12,869 nucleotides of DNA from the NCBI GenBank assembly GCA_964440605.1, contig CAYTSW010000077.1:1-12869 (forward strand). The letters run 5' to 3'. This document shows, piece by piece, positions 6,783 to 12,869 of the stretch. Numbering within the stretch: the stretch's first letter is position 1; every line of letters starts with the position of its first letter. The notes under the pieces were generated by a model, which saw only the letters and a program-made list of their open reading frames with translations, made no database searches and was not told where the DNA came from. Both the position numbers and the translations under genes were made by a program. Source of the DNA: CAYTSW01 sp964440605. GTDB taxonomy: Bacteria > Planctomycetota > Phycisphaerae > Phycisphaerales > UBA1924.

Positions 6783-7556
6783 GTGAATATTCGGGTTCGG
6801 AGCGCAGTCGCTGCGCTGGCAGCGATCCTGCTCGCGACCGGGCTGGCGCCGATGGGCGGGTGTTCTGGTTCGGGCGGTACGGAGCGGGGAGCGATGCCGC
6901 AGGAGCAGACCGTCGACGACGTGGAGCGGGCGTGGTCGATCGTGCTGGAGCACCACAGCGGGCGTGGTCACGAGGCGGAGGCGCAGCGCCGGCGGGGTGA
7001 GATCGCGGGGCTCATCGGTCGCTCGGATGTGCGGGTGTGGAGTCGTCAGACGGGCAGCCTGATCGTGACGGGTACGTATGCGGGGCCGGGCGATCGCGGT
7101 GCGTTGGCGGAGATGGAGCGTATTCGGAGGATTCGGGAGGGCAATCGTCAGCCGTTTGCGACGGCGCACCTGGTGCCACCACCGGTGCAGACGGTGACGA
7201 GCACGGGGGATCAGCGGTTCAACCTGCTCAACGCGCGGTCGATCGACAGCGATGCGCGGTACACGGTGCAGGTGGGGGTGTTCGATGGGCGTGATCGGCG
7301 TCGGCGTGCGGAGGAGGCGGTGCAGCGTCTTCGTCTGGAGAACGAGCCGGCGTTCTTCTTTCATGGTCACACGAAGAGCATGGTGACGGTGGGGCTGTTC
7401 GGGGCGGAGGCGTTCGACGGTCAGACGGGGCGTGAGGGGCCGCAGATCCTGGCGGTGCTGATGCGTCACCCGCACAACCTGCTGAACGGCGAGCCGATCG
7501 AGACTCCGGGGGGTGGGACGCAGCCGAGCCGGCCCGTGGAGATACCGAAGCGGTAA
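6783..7556 (+). CDS. Lipoprotein with two SPOR-like modules
   Basis: From GTG 6783 this is a 257-residue protein with a lipoprotein signal: basic residues 4-6, hydrophobic 8-22 and the lipobox-like MGGC with Cys27. Two repeat-like modules follow. The first has VWSRQTGSLIVTGTYAGPGD and a helix ending in QPFATAHLVP. The second, from about residue 158, has ARYTVQVGVFDGRD, a basic helix and then FFFHGHTKSMVTVGLFG. The second resembles a SPOR domain (VQVGsF… helix …VrVGpF), which binds denuded peptidoglycan; the first may be a diverged copy. I chose GTG 6783 because GGGAGG at 6765-6770 precedes it and the signal peptide is then of normal length. ATG 6735 is the alternative, adding 16 residues. It is transcribed divergently from the FlgM-type gene. 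Confidence 0.72.
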   Translation: MNIRVRSAVAALAAILLATGLAPMGGCSGSGGTERGAMPQEQTVDDVERAWSIVLEHHSGRGHEAEAQRRRGEIAGLIGRSDVRVWSRQTGSLIVTGTYAGPGDRGALAEMERIRRIREGNRQPFATAHLVPPPVQTVTSTGDQRFNLLNARSIDSDARYTVQVGVFDGRDRRRRAEEAVQRLRLENEPAFFFHGHTKSMVTVGLFGAEAFDGQTGREGPQILAVLMRHPHNLLNGEPIETPGGGTQPSRPVEIPKR

Positions 7557-7691
7557 CCCGCGGACGGTGGGCGGTGGTTGCGGGCGGTGCCTGCGCGTGC
7601 GTGGAGGTCCGATACTCGATTCGGGCTGTGGATAACGCGGGCGTAGGTCGCACAGGACCCATCGGAAGTGCTGATTCCTTGGCGTTGGCTG

Positions 7692-7719
7692 TTGCGAGTC
7701 GTCGCTATCGCGATAGACT
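7692..7719 (+). promoter_or_regulatory. Candidate promoter of the non-coding RNA
   Basis: TTGCGA (7692-7697) and TAGACT (7714-7719) are spaced by 16 bp, each matching the housekeeping -35 and -10 consensus at 4 of 6 positions. The expected transcription start, about 7726, coincides with the first base of the first hairpin downstream. Confidence 0.45.
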
Positions 7720-7725
7720 TCGTAA

Positions 7726-8036
7726 CCCGCGAAGGCCATGCACAGGGACTTCTCCGGGATACAGCGTGAACATGCCGACTGCGAGGAGAGAGCAGCGGCG
7801 AACGTCGTCGATTGATCGCGCAGGAGTTGCGCTGTTGCTCGATGGCGCGACGTGTTGTCAGTGCGCCGTGAGAGCGGCGTGCCCGGCGTTGCTCGGTCGG
7901 AGAGAGAATCGGGGCGTGATCCGGCACCCGTGCCGGTGGAGTAAGAGGGCCAAGCACCCCACTCGTGCGGTTCGCTGCATGTGCTCCCGATCGCAGCAGC
8001 CCCACCGCGGCAGGCATCGGCGCGGCGGGGTTTTTT
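7726..8036 (+). ncRNA. Candidate structured non-coding RNA, about 310 nt
   Basis: No believable protein gene covers this stretch on either strand, yet it has RNA-gene architecture. Hairpins I can draw: CCCG/GAAG with CTTC/CGGG (7726-7758); GCCG/CTGC with GCAG/CGGC (7774-7799); an irregular stem of ACGTCG, TCGA and GCGCA with their complements (7802-7853); CGCCG with CGGCG extended by wobbles (7861-7882); a closing stem ATCGGG/CCCGAT (7908-7913 with 7986-7991) enclosing CCGGCA/TGCCGG (7921-7936) and AGCAC/GTGCT (7953-7985); and a final terminator. The apical loops of the first three contain GGA, including ACAGGGA at 7742-7748. I tested it against RNase P RNA, tmRNA, SRP RNA and 6S RNA by eye and saw none of their conserved motifs. 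GC-rich DNA folds readily, so the class is unknown. A 25-codon ORF at 7738-7815 overlaps it but has a poor start context. Confidence 0.5.
8000..8036 (+). terminator. Intrinsic terminator of the candidate RNA
   Basis: CCCCaCCGCG (8000-8009) pairs with CGCGGcGGGG (8021-8030), ten positions with one A-C mismatch, around an 11-nt loop, and is followed at once by TTTTTT (8031-8036). The T-run is on the + strand only, so the terminator serves rightward transcription. Its T-run overlaps the stop codon of the oppositely oriented phosphatase gene. Confidence 0.85.
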
Positions 8037-9756
8037 ATGGGCGTTCGGGGGTGGCTTCGCGGACGCGGACCGCGACGAGTGTGATGTCGTCGGCCTCGCC
8101 GCTCAGCCCGATGAAGCGACGGACGGACCAGACGAGGTGATCGGCGAGGGACTGGGCGGTCGCTTCGGGGTGGGTGAGCAGGAACTCCTCGGCGGCGTCG
8201 AGCAGTCGGTCGCGGGTGAACTTGCGTTGCTCGAAGTCCATGGCTTCGGTGGCGCCGTCGGAGAAGATGAGCAGGACGTCGCCCGCGGCGAGGTCGAAGA
8301 CGCCGCGGCGGTACTGCTGGGTCTCGTCGACGCCGACGACCATGCCGCCCTCGCGGAGTTGATATCGCTGGATGATCGACGGGTCGAGGGTGGAGCCGGC
8401 GACGGCGGTGGCGGGCGCGCCGCGGAGGACGATGGCGGGCTCGTGCCCGGCGTTGCAGTAGGTGAGGCGGAGGGACTGGCGGTCGATGACGCCGTAGAAG
8501 ATCGTGGCGAACTCGTTGGAGAGGGTGTCGCGGGTCATGTCGCGGTTGACGCGGGCCATGACGTCGTCGATGTGGTACATGTCGGCGGCGTGGGCGCGGA
8601 GGGAAGCGCGGACGGCGGACATGAGCAGTGCGGCGGGGACGCCCTTGCCGACGACGTCGCCCAGGGCGATGCCGAGGCTGTCGCGGAAGTCGATGAAGTC
8701 GTAGAAGTCGCCGCCGAGCTCGAGGCTGCTGACGTAGCGTGCGCCGAGGTCGAGCGTGGGGTGGCTCGGGGGGGTGCGGGGGAGCATGCGGCGTTGAACG
8801 TCGGCGGCGAGCTTGAGGTGACGCGCGGTGCGTCGTTGGCGGCGTTGGGCCTCGAGGTGGCGCGCGCCGGCGACGGCTGAGGCGATCTGCTCGGCGACGG
8901 CGCGCATGAGCGTGCGGCTGCGTTGCGGGTATTCGAGCGGTCGGCGTGAGTACAGACGCATCAGACCCATGCGCTGGCCCTGAAAGGCCAACCCGGCGCT
9001 GATCATGCTGACCAGGCGTTCGCGCTGGACATCCTTGATCCAGTGTGACCGTCCGTCGGCGATGAGGTCGTCGACGACGGAGACGGAGCCGTCGAGGGCT
9101 TCGCCGTCGAGCACGCGGTCGACGGGGAGGGTCTCGATGACGTCGATGAAGGGTTGGCTGAGGCCGGAGGCGGCCTTGAGGCGGAGCTCACGACCTTCGT
9201 CGGCGAGCAGGTGCACGGTGCCGGCGTCGGCGCCGAGGATGTTGACCGCCGAGGCGAGGGCTTCGGAGGCGACCGCCTCGACCTCGTGGGTCGTGACGAG
9301 CATCGCGCTGAGTTCGACGAGGAGGCCGAGCTCGGCGTTGCGGTGGCGGATCTCGACGCTCTGCTCGCAGAGTTCGCTGACGGTGTTGCTCAGTCGCAGG
9401 GCGGCGCGGGTGAGCGCGGGGCGGGAATCGGCGAAGCCGGTCGGGTCGTCGCAGTCGATCACCAATGCGCCGGCGGCGATGCCTTCGACGGGGAGGACGA
9501 TGATGGTGCGTTCGCGGGCCTCGATGACGCGGTCGGTGCCAACGGTCCAGGAGGCGAGGGCGTCGACGACGCAGGACGCCCGCTCGGGATCGTCGGCGAC
9601 GCGCCAGCTCAGTGGCTCATCGTCGTGCTCGATGCGTCGGCCGGCGCGGTCGAAGAGGCAGAGCTCGACGCCGAGGAGATCGCCGAAGTCGGCGAGCGCA
9701 GCGGCGAAGGCGCCGTCGGTCATGAAGTCGGTGATCGACCACTCGGGGACGCGCAT
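8035..9756 (-). CDS. GAF-domain SpoIIE-type protein phosphatase
   Basis: This 573-residue protein should dephosphorylate a Ser/Thr-phosphorylated partner, typically an anti-anti-sigma (STAS) protein, in response to a signal. Residues 1-130 are an N-terminal sensory region of uncertain family, and about 140-300 form a GAF-like domain. A helical linker (301-325) leads to the PP2C catalytic domain. Its metal-binding and core motifs are all present: GGDFYDF (348-354), GDVVGKGVPAALLM (366-379), CNAGHEPAIV (434-443), FSDGATEA (498-505) and ADDITLV (555-561). No transmembrane segment is seen, so it is probably cytoplasmic. ATG 9756 lies 22 bases after the stop of the TPR-like gene on the same strand, without an SD, so it is probably co-transcribed. 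No STAS, HATPase-kinase or sigma factor gene is in the window, so its substrate is encoded elsewhere. Confidence 0.9.
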   Translation of the reverse strand: MRVPEWSITDFMTDGAFAAALADFGDLLGVELCLFDRAGRRIEHDDEPLSWRVADDPERASCVVDALASWTVGTDRVIEARERTIIVLPVEGIAAGALVIDCDDPTGFADSRPALTRAALRLSNTVSELCEQSVEIRHRNAELGLLVELSAMLVTTHEVEAVASEALASAVNILGADAGTVHLLADEGRELRLKAASGLSQPFIDVIETLPVDRVLDGEALDGSVSVVDDLIADGRSHWIKDVQRERLVSMISAGLAFQGQRMGLMRLYSRRPLEYPQRSRTLMRAVAEQIASAVAGARHLEAQRRQRRTARHLKLAADVQRRMLPRTPPSHPTLDLGARYVSSLELGGDFYDFIDFRDSLGIALGDVVGKGVPAALLMSAVRASLRAHAADMYHIDDVMARVNRDMTRDTLSNEFATIFYGVIDRQSLRLTYCNAGHEPAIVLRGAPATAVAGSTLDPSIIQRYQLREGGMVVGVDETQQYRRGVFDLAAGDVLLIFSDGATEAMDFEQRKFTRDRLLDAAEEFLLTHPEATAQSLADHLVWSVRRFIGLSGEADDITLVAVRVREATPERP

Positions 9757-9778
9757 GGACGCATTGTGACGCGGTCGG

Positions 9779-11620
9779 TCAGCCGTCGCCGGGCTCCTCG
9801 GACTGCGTGTTCTGAGCGTCGGGCTCTCTGGCCGGAGCGGCGGTCGCCGCCGGGTCCATCTCGTTGGCGGCGCGGAGCCAGGCGCGGCGGAGGACCTTGT
9901 CGAGCGGGTCGGCCTCGGCGTCCATCATGTCGGTGAGCTCGCGCAGGCGGGTCAAGCCGTCGTAGACGTCCTGCGGATTCTCGGTCTGGATGCCGAGGTA
10001 GGCGAGGAGGAGCGCGGCGTCGCGGGAGAGGGGCGAGATGCGCTGGGTGCGATCGCGGAGCTGGCCGCGGATGCGGTCGAGGCGCTCGCCCCCGGGCAGC
10101 AGCGACTCGTCGAAGCGGGCGGCCATGAGTTCGGGGTAGGCGCGGAGGAGGCGGCGGAGGTTGACGCCTGCCGAGAGGTACATGCCGGCGCCGATTTGGG
10201 CGTTGACGCGGCCGGCGGCGGCCATCGGATCGCCCGGGGCGATCTGGAGGGCGGCGGTGAAGCGTTCCTCGGCGCGGAACCACTCGCCGGCGCGGAGGTC
10301 GGCGGTGCCCTGCTCGATGTGACGCGCGTAGCGCGGGTCGGCGGCGCCGGGGGGGGCGAGGTCTTCGAGCTCGACGCGCGTCGCGCCGAGGACGCGTTCG
10401 GCGATCTCCATGGCGCGCTCGATCGGGTCGGCGGGTTGGGCGTCGCCCTCGGACTCGGGATCGGGATCGGCTTCGGGGTCGGGGTCGCCGGCCGCGTCGG
10501 TGGCCCGGGTGCTCTCGTTCTCGATCGACACGCCCTCGCGGATGTCGTCGAGCAGGGCGTTGAGGGCCTCGGCTTCGCGGGCCATCTGTTCTGCGATGTT
10601 CGTGGTCGCCCGCTCGGCCCCGGGGGCGTCCTGCGTCTGAGTTTCGATGGGCTGGTTGGCGCGCTGCGCGAGACCCGTGTTCTGGACGCGTTCGGCTGAA
10701 GCGGAGGCGAGGCCGCTGAGGAGGCGTTCGTAGGCGGCGTTGGCGCGTTGGGGTTGCACGCGCTGTCCGCTGACGGTGGGCTCGGTGTCGGCGTCGATCT
10801 GTTCGGGGATGCCGGGGATGGCGGGCATGCTGGGTGTGACGCCGGGAAGGCCGGGCGGCGTGTCGACGCCGGGGGTGTCGTTCGTTGCGGCGTCGGCGTC
10901 GAGCAGGCGTTGCATGGCTTGGTTGCGGGCGCGTCGATCGGTGACGCCGAAGGAGGGATCGTTGATCGAGAAGTCGCGCACGCCCATGAGGTCGGAGGCG
11001 CCGACGTAGCGGGTCGTTCCCGTGCGTTGATCGACGGCGGTGCCGAGGATGGAGGGGCGTTCGATGCCGTCGCGGATGATGGCGTCGCTGGGGGTGCGGA
11101 TGATGTTTTCAACCGAGCCGAAGATGTCGAGTGTGGCGGGTCGGTTGCGACCGGAGTCGCGCACGGTGCCGGCGGTGGCGCCGACGCCCGAGCGGTTGAC
11201 GATGAGCGCGTTCTTGCTGAGACCGCCGAGCTGGCCGCCGACGGAGAGGTCGAGCGAGGTCTGGAGGGCGACGATGCCGCCGAGGTCGCGGGTGCCGATG
11301 GAGGAGAAGAAGGAGTCGCGCTGGATCTCGAAGAAGTCGTTGGAGCCGAGCTCGCCTCGGAAGTCGTCGGCGGCGGAGTAGCCGACGTCGCCTCGGAAGG
11401 CGAAGGCGGCGGGGACGTTGCCGGTGACGATGGCGTTGCGGAACTGGACTTCGCTGCGGAAGTCGATGGCGTCGGGGTTGCGTCCACCCGAGCCGACGCG
11501 GAGGTTGGCATCGAGGGCGCGGCCGTCGCCGAGGGCGTTCTGCGCGAGAGCGGCAGGCGCGCCGGAGAGGGCGACGAGAGCCGCGGCGAGGAGACCGGCG
11601 TGTCGGGGATTGACGCTCAT
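9779..11620 (-). CDS. Secreted TPR-containing protein
   Basis: This 613-residue protein has a Sec signal peptide: basic start, hydrophobic 9-25, cleavage probably after ALA at about residue 26. The region 40-230 is rich in Gly, Asp and Arg with alternating hydrophobics (FRNAIVTGNVPAAFAFRGDV) and I do not recognise it. Residues 250-290 are Pro-rich, 376-394 are an acidic Asp-Pro-Glu tract, and 431-500 contain one or two tetratricopeptide-like helix pairs (GTADLRAGEWFRAEERFTAA, then LLRAYPEL). C-terminal helices follow, ending in a Pro/Glu-rich tail. It is probably periplasmic and a protein-interaction scaffold; this is inferred. ATG 11620 sits 5 nt behind a TACTAT -10-like element, without an SD. 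It is the first gene of an operon with the SpoIIE phosphatase. Confidence 0.78.
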   Translation of the reverse strand: MSVNPRHAGLLAAALVALSGAPAALAQNALGDGRALDANLRVGSGGRNPDAIDFRSEVQFRNAIVTGNVPAAFAFRGDVGYSAADDFRGELGSNDFFEIQRDSFFSSIGTRDLGGIVALQTSLDLSVGGQLGGLSKNALIVNRSGVGATAGTVRDSGRNRPATLDIFGSVENIIRTPSDAIIRDGIERPSILGTAVDQRTGTTRYVGASDLMGVRDFSINDPSFGVTDRRARNQAMQRLLDADAATNDTPGVDTPPGLPGVTPSMPAIPGIPEQIDADTEPTVSGQRVQPQRANAAYERLLSGLASASAERVQNTGLAQRANQPIETQTQDAPGAERATTNIAEQMAREAEALNALLDDIREGVSIENESTRATDAAGDPDPEADPDPESEGDAQPADPIERAMEIAERVLGATRVELEDLAPPGAADPRYARHIEQGTADLRAGEWFRAEERFTAALQIAPGDPMAAAGRVNAQIGAGMYLSAGVNLRRLLRAYPELMAARFDESLLPGGERLDRIRGQLRDRTQRISPLSRDAALLLAYLGIQTENPQDVYDGLTRLRELTDMMDAEADPLDKVLRRAWLRAANEMDPAATAAPAREPDAQNTQSEEPGDG

Positions 11621-11631
11621 AGCGGATAGTA
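11620..11631 (-). promoter_or_regulatory. Leaderless-type -10 element of the TPR gene
   Basis: On the minus strand TACTAT (11631-11626) lies 5 nt before the ATG at 11620. It matches the -10 consensus at 5 of 6 positions and there is no SD, so the mRNA probably starts at or near the start codon. A -35 is not evident. Confidence 0.5.
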
Positions 11632-11709
11632 CGGCTGGATCGGGCTTTGGATCACAGGAGACGGGCTGGGCCGGCGTAATGAATCGCTATTCCCCCTTGC
11701 CTAGAGGGA

Positions 11710-11738
11710 TTGACCGAACGCTCAGGCAATGGGATTCT
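11710..11738 (+). promoter_or_regulatory. Candidate sigma-70 promoter for the interrupted gene
   Basis: TTGACC (11710-11715) and GATTCT (11733-11738) are spaced by exactly 17 bp, the -35 matching 5 of 6 positions and the -10 three of 6. The start would be near 11745, giving a leader of about 35 nt that contains GGAG at 11767-11770, 8 nt before the ATG at 11779. Unlike the leaderless genes nearby, this gene has a conventional promoter and SD. Confidence 0.5.
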
Positions 11739-11778
11739 GGCGTCTGCACCAGCTTTGTGCGATACCGGAGAAAGAAGA

Positions 11779-12699
11779 ATGAAAATGAACAGACGACGAG
11801 CATCGAGCAGCGCACCGGCTTGGCGATCGGTGCTTACAGGCGCGCTCATCACTCTGATGGCGTGGCCTATGGCCTTGGCTCAGGATCGCTTGGTCCCATG
11901 CCCGCCGCCCGAGGGCGAGTTGAACCCGGCGCAGGTCGAGTATCTCGTCGAGAATCCTTGACCGGACGATCTCGCTGCGGGCGCGGCGTTCATGCAAGCG
12001 CTTTTCAACGACGTGCTGGGCGAGGCTTGGGACGGACAGTCTTTGCTCACGCTCGACAGCGATTCGGTGGACGGAGAGACGGAGTGGGGCGGCGTCACCG
12101 CGTCTGGAACGCCCTTCAGTCTCTGCGGCACGATCTTGAGCCGCGGGAGTTTCGAGACCGTCACCGCTTATCTGCTCGACGGGGTGGTGCATGGTCCCGT
12201 TGGCTCCGCCGCCACGACGGCGATGATCTATCAGTGGCCCGGCGGTCTTGTGGTGGTCCCGCAGGCTCACCGACCCGAGTTGGTGGCGCCGTTGCCAGAA
12301 GAGCCGCCTGCCGCTCCCGAACCGCTTGCTGAGCCGCTGTGGGAGAACGAACCGTTACCGGACACGTTTGGGCTTGGCAAAGTCGTCGCAAGGGAATGCG
12401 AAGACTGCATTGAGAATGCGCAGCGCGACGCTGCACGAGCTCGGGCGATCGCCATCGAGAAGATCCGCCTTGCCAGAGAGACGCGGGACGCTGCGATCGA
12501 ACAGGCACGCCGAGACTTCGAAGAAAAACTTATTGATATCGCCCTAGAGTATCTGAAGGAGATCGAGCAGATCGGAGAAACACTCGTTGATTGCCTCAGG
12601 GGTCTTGACTGTCCGATCCCGGATATGTTCCCCTTCCCCGGCAATCCCTGGCCCGGTTTCCCGGACGACTTCGACCCCACAAAGTTATTTTGGATATGA
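11779..12699 (+). pseudogene. Secreted coiled-coil protein interrupted by one in-frame TGA
   Basis: One reading frame runs from ATG 11779 to TGA 12697-12699 (307 codons) with a single internal stop, TGA at 11959-11961 (codon 61). Before it are a Sec signal peptide (Arg at 5-7, hydrophobic 18-33, cleavage near ALA-Q at about 34) and 26 mature residues. After it the frame continues in the same style: PDDLAAGAAF, a beta-rich part, a Pro/Glu linker (about 168-195), ECEDC at 206-210, a charged coiled coil (about 207-272) and a Pro-rich C-terminus. ATG 11992 could start the distal part but has no SD. The stop is followed by C, a context known to be leaky. It may be a recent nonsense mutation (TGG or CGA to TGA), a sequencing error or readthrough. 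The overlapping downstream gene argues that translation normally reaches 12699. The region is richer in AT than its neighbours. I do not recognise the function. Confidence 0.7.
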
Positions 12700-12869
12700 A
12701 AAATGTGACACGCATAATCATCATAGGTCGGGTGTTGCTGGCGAATCTTCTAGCCTTTAGCAGCATATCTGCCATCGACAGCATCGTCGACGGTCGCCCG
12801 CATGGTATACACCTTCTAGTAATCTGCTTTTCGATCACCATGCTCATCCTCGATCCACACCTCGTGCGC
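12696..12869 (+). CDS. Partial membrane protein, cut by the window edge
   Basis: The ATG at 12696 overlaps the previous stop as ATGA, and the frame is open for 58 codons to the window edge. The peptide starts MKNVTRIIIIGRVLLANLL and has two hydrophobic segments (about 6-26 and 38-52) separated by a short polar loop (DSIVDGRPHG), so it looks like a small multi-pass membrane protein. The 4-base overlap points to translational coupling with the interrupted secreted-protein gene, and a shared role at the envelope. It has no independent SD. Codon use is AT-richer than in the central genes. No family can be named from this fragment. Confidence 0.6.
   Translation, partial: MKNVTRIIIIGRVLLANLLAFSSISAIDSIVDGRPHGIHLLVICFSITMLILDPHLVR

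Noticed and set aside
7627..7635. Perfect DnaA box (TGTGGATAA)
   Set aside because: It is a single copy with no cluster, AT-rich stretch or replication gene nearby, so it is not enough to propose an origin.
7553..7731. Repeated 10-mer GTAACCCGCG at 7553 and 7722
   Set aside because: Many chance 10-mer pairs are expected in 12.9 kb, and the flanks do not extend the match.
7738..7815. 25-codon ORF inside the candidate RNA
   Set aside because: GAAGG lies only 2 nt from the ATG and the peptide has no recognisable feature. The surrounding hairpins explain the region better.
7726..8036. RNase P RNA, tmRNA, SRP RNA, 6S RNA or a tRNA in the gap
   Set aside because: GGGGCGTGATCCGG near 7911 and GCAGCCCCACC near 7996 faintly recall tmRNA ends, and GGTTCG occurs at 7969. 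But the distance is far too short, no T-arm abuts the acceptor strand, and the conserved RNase P, SRP and 6S motifs were not found.
7574..8140. Forward ORF over the gap and the end of the phosphatase gene
   Set aside because: It reads through the intrinsic terminator and antisense to a well-supported gene, with Arg/Ser-rich composition.
11961..11998. Selenocysteine insertion element after the in-frame TGA
   Set aside because: I could not draw a convincing hairpin of the bacterial SECIS type at the required distance, and the protein has no redox motif at that position.
1..12869. CRISPR arrays, insertion sequences, attachment sites, rRNA or tRNA genes
   Set aside because: No regularly spaced repeats, transposase or integrase frames, terminal inverted repeats or tRNA-like folds were seen. 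The only long repeat is the 249-bp tandem duplication.

Overview
The window is about 12.9 kb of GC-rich bacterial DNA. Most genes have strongly GC-biased third codon positions. The host-type genes mostly lack a Shine-Dalgarno (SD) sequence, and two of them start directly behind a -10-like hexamer, as leaderless genes do. The lipoprotein types, a secreted tetratricopeptide protein and a GAF-SpoIIE phosphatase suggest a member of the Planctomycetota, perhaps Phycisphaerae. That placement is an inference from gene style, not from a marker gene.

Region 1 (about 1-5363, + strand) is a compact phage-head cassette. In order it holds the tail end of an unidentified gene, a gap of about 300 bases, a portal protein, a small coiled-coil protein that looks like a scaffold, an SU10-type HK97-fold major capsid protein, a strong hairpin terminator or attenuator, a connector-like protein and two small beta-rich proteins. 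No tape measure, fibre, lysis gene or integrase is visible. Base composition matches the host genes, so the cassette looks old or domesticated. Most of its genes have a strong SD exactly 6 nt before the ATG.

Region 2 (5156-5658) is an exact 249-bp tandem duplication with 5-bp GACGG microhomology at the junctions. It copies the 3' half of the last cassette gene together with the start signal of the next gene, a lipoprotein. This makes a 70-codon chimeric ORF whose first three codons come from the lipoprotein.

Region 3 (5649-8036) has the lipoprotein, a convergent FlgM-type anti-sigma-28 gene, a divergent SPOR-like lipoprotein and then about 480 bases without a credible protein gene. The last stretch contains what looks like a non-coding RNA gene of about 310 nt: promoter, at least six hairpins and an intrinsic terminator. 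The first three hairpins carry GGA in their loops.

Region 4 (8035-11620, - strand) is a two-gene operon: a secreted TPR-like protein followed by a GAF-SpoIIE protein phosphatase.

Region 5 (11621-12869, + strand) is visibly richer in AT. It carries a secreted coiled-coil protein gene interrupted by a single in-frame TGA, followed by a membrane-protein gene that overlaps it by ATGA and runs off the window edge.
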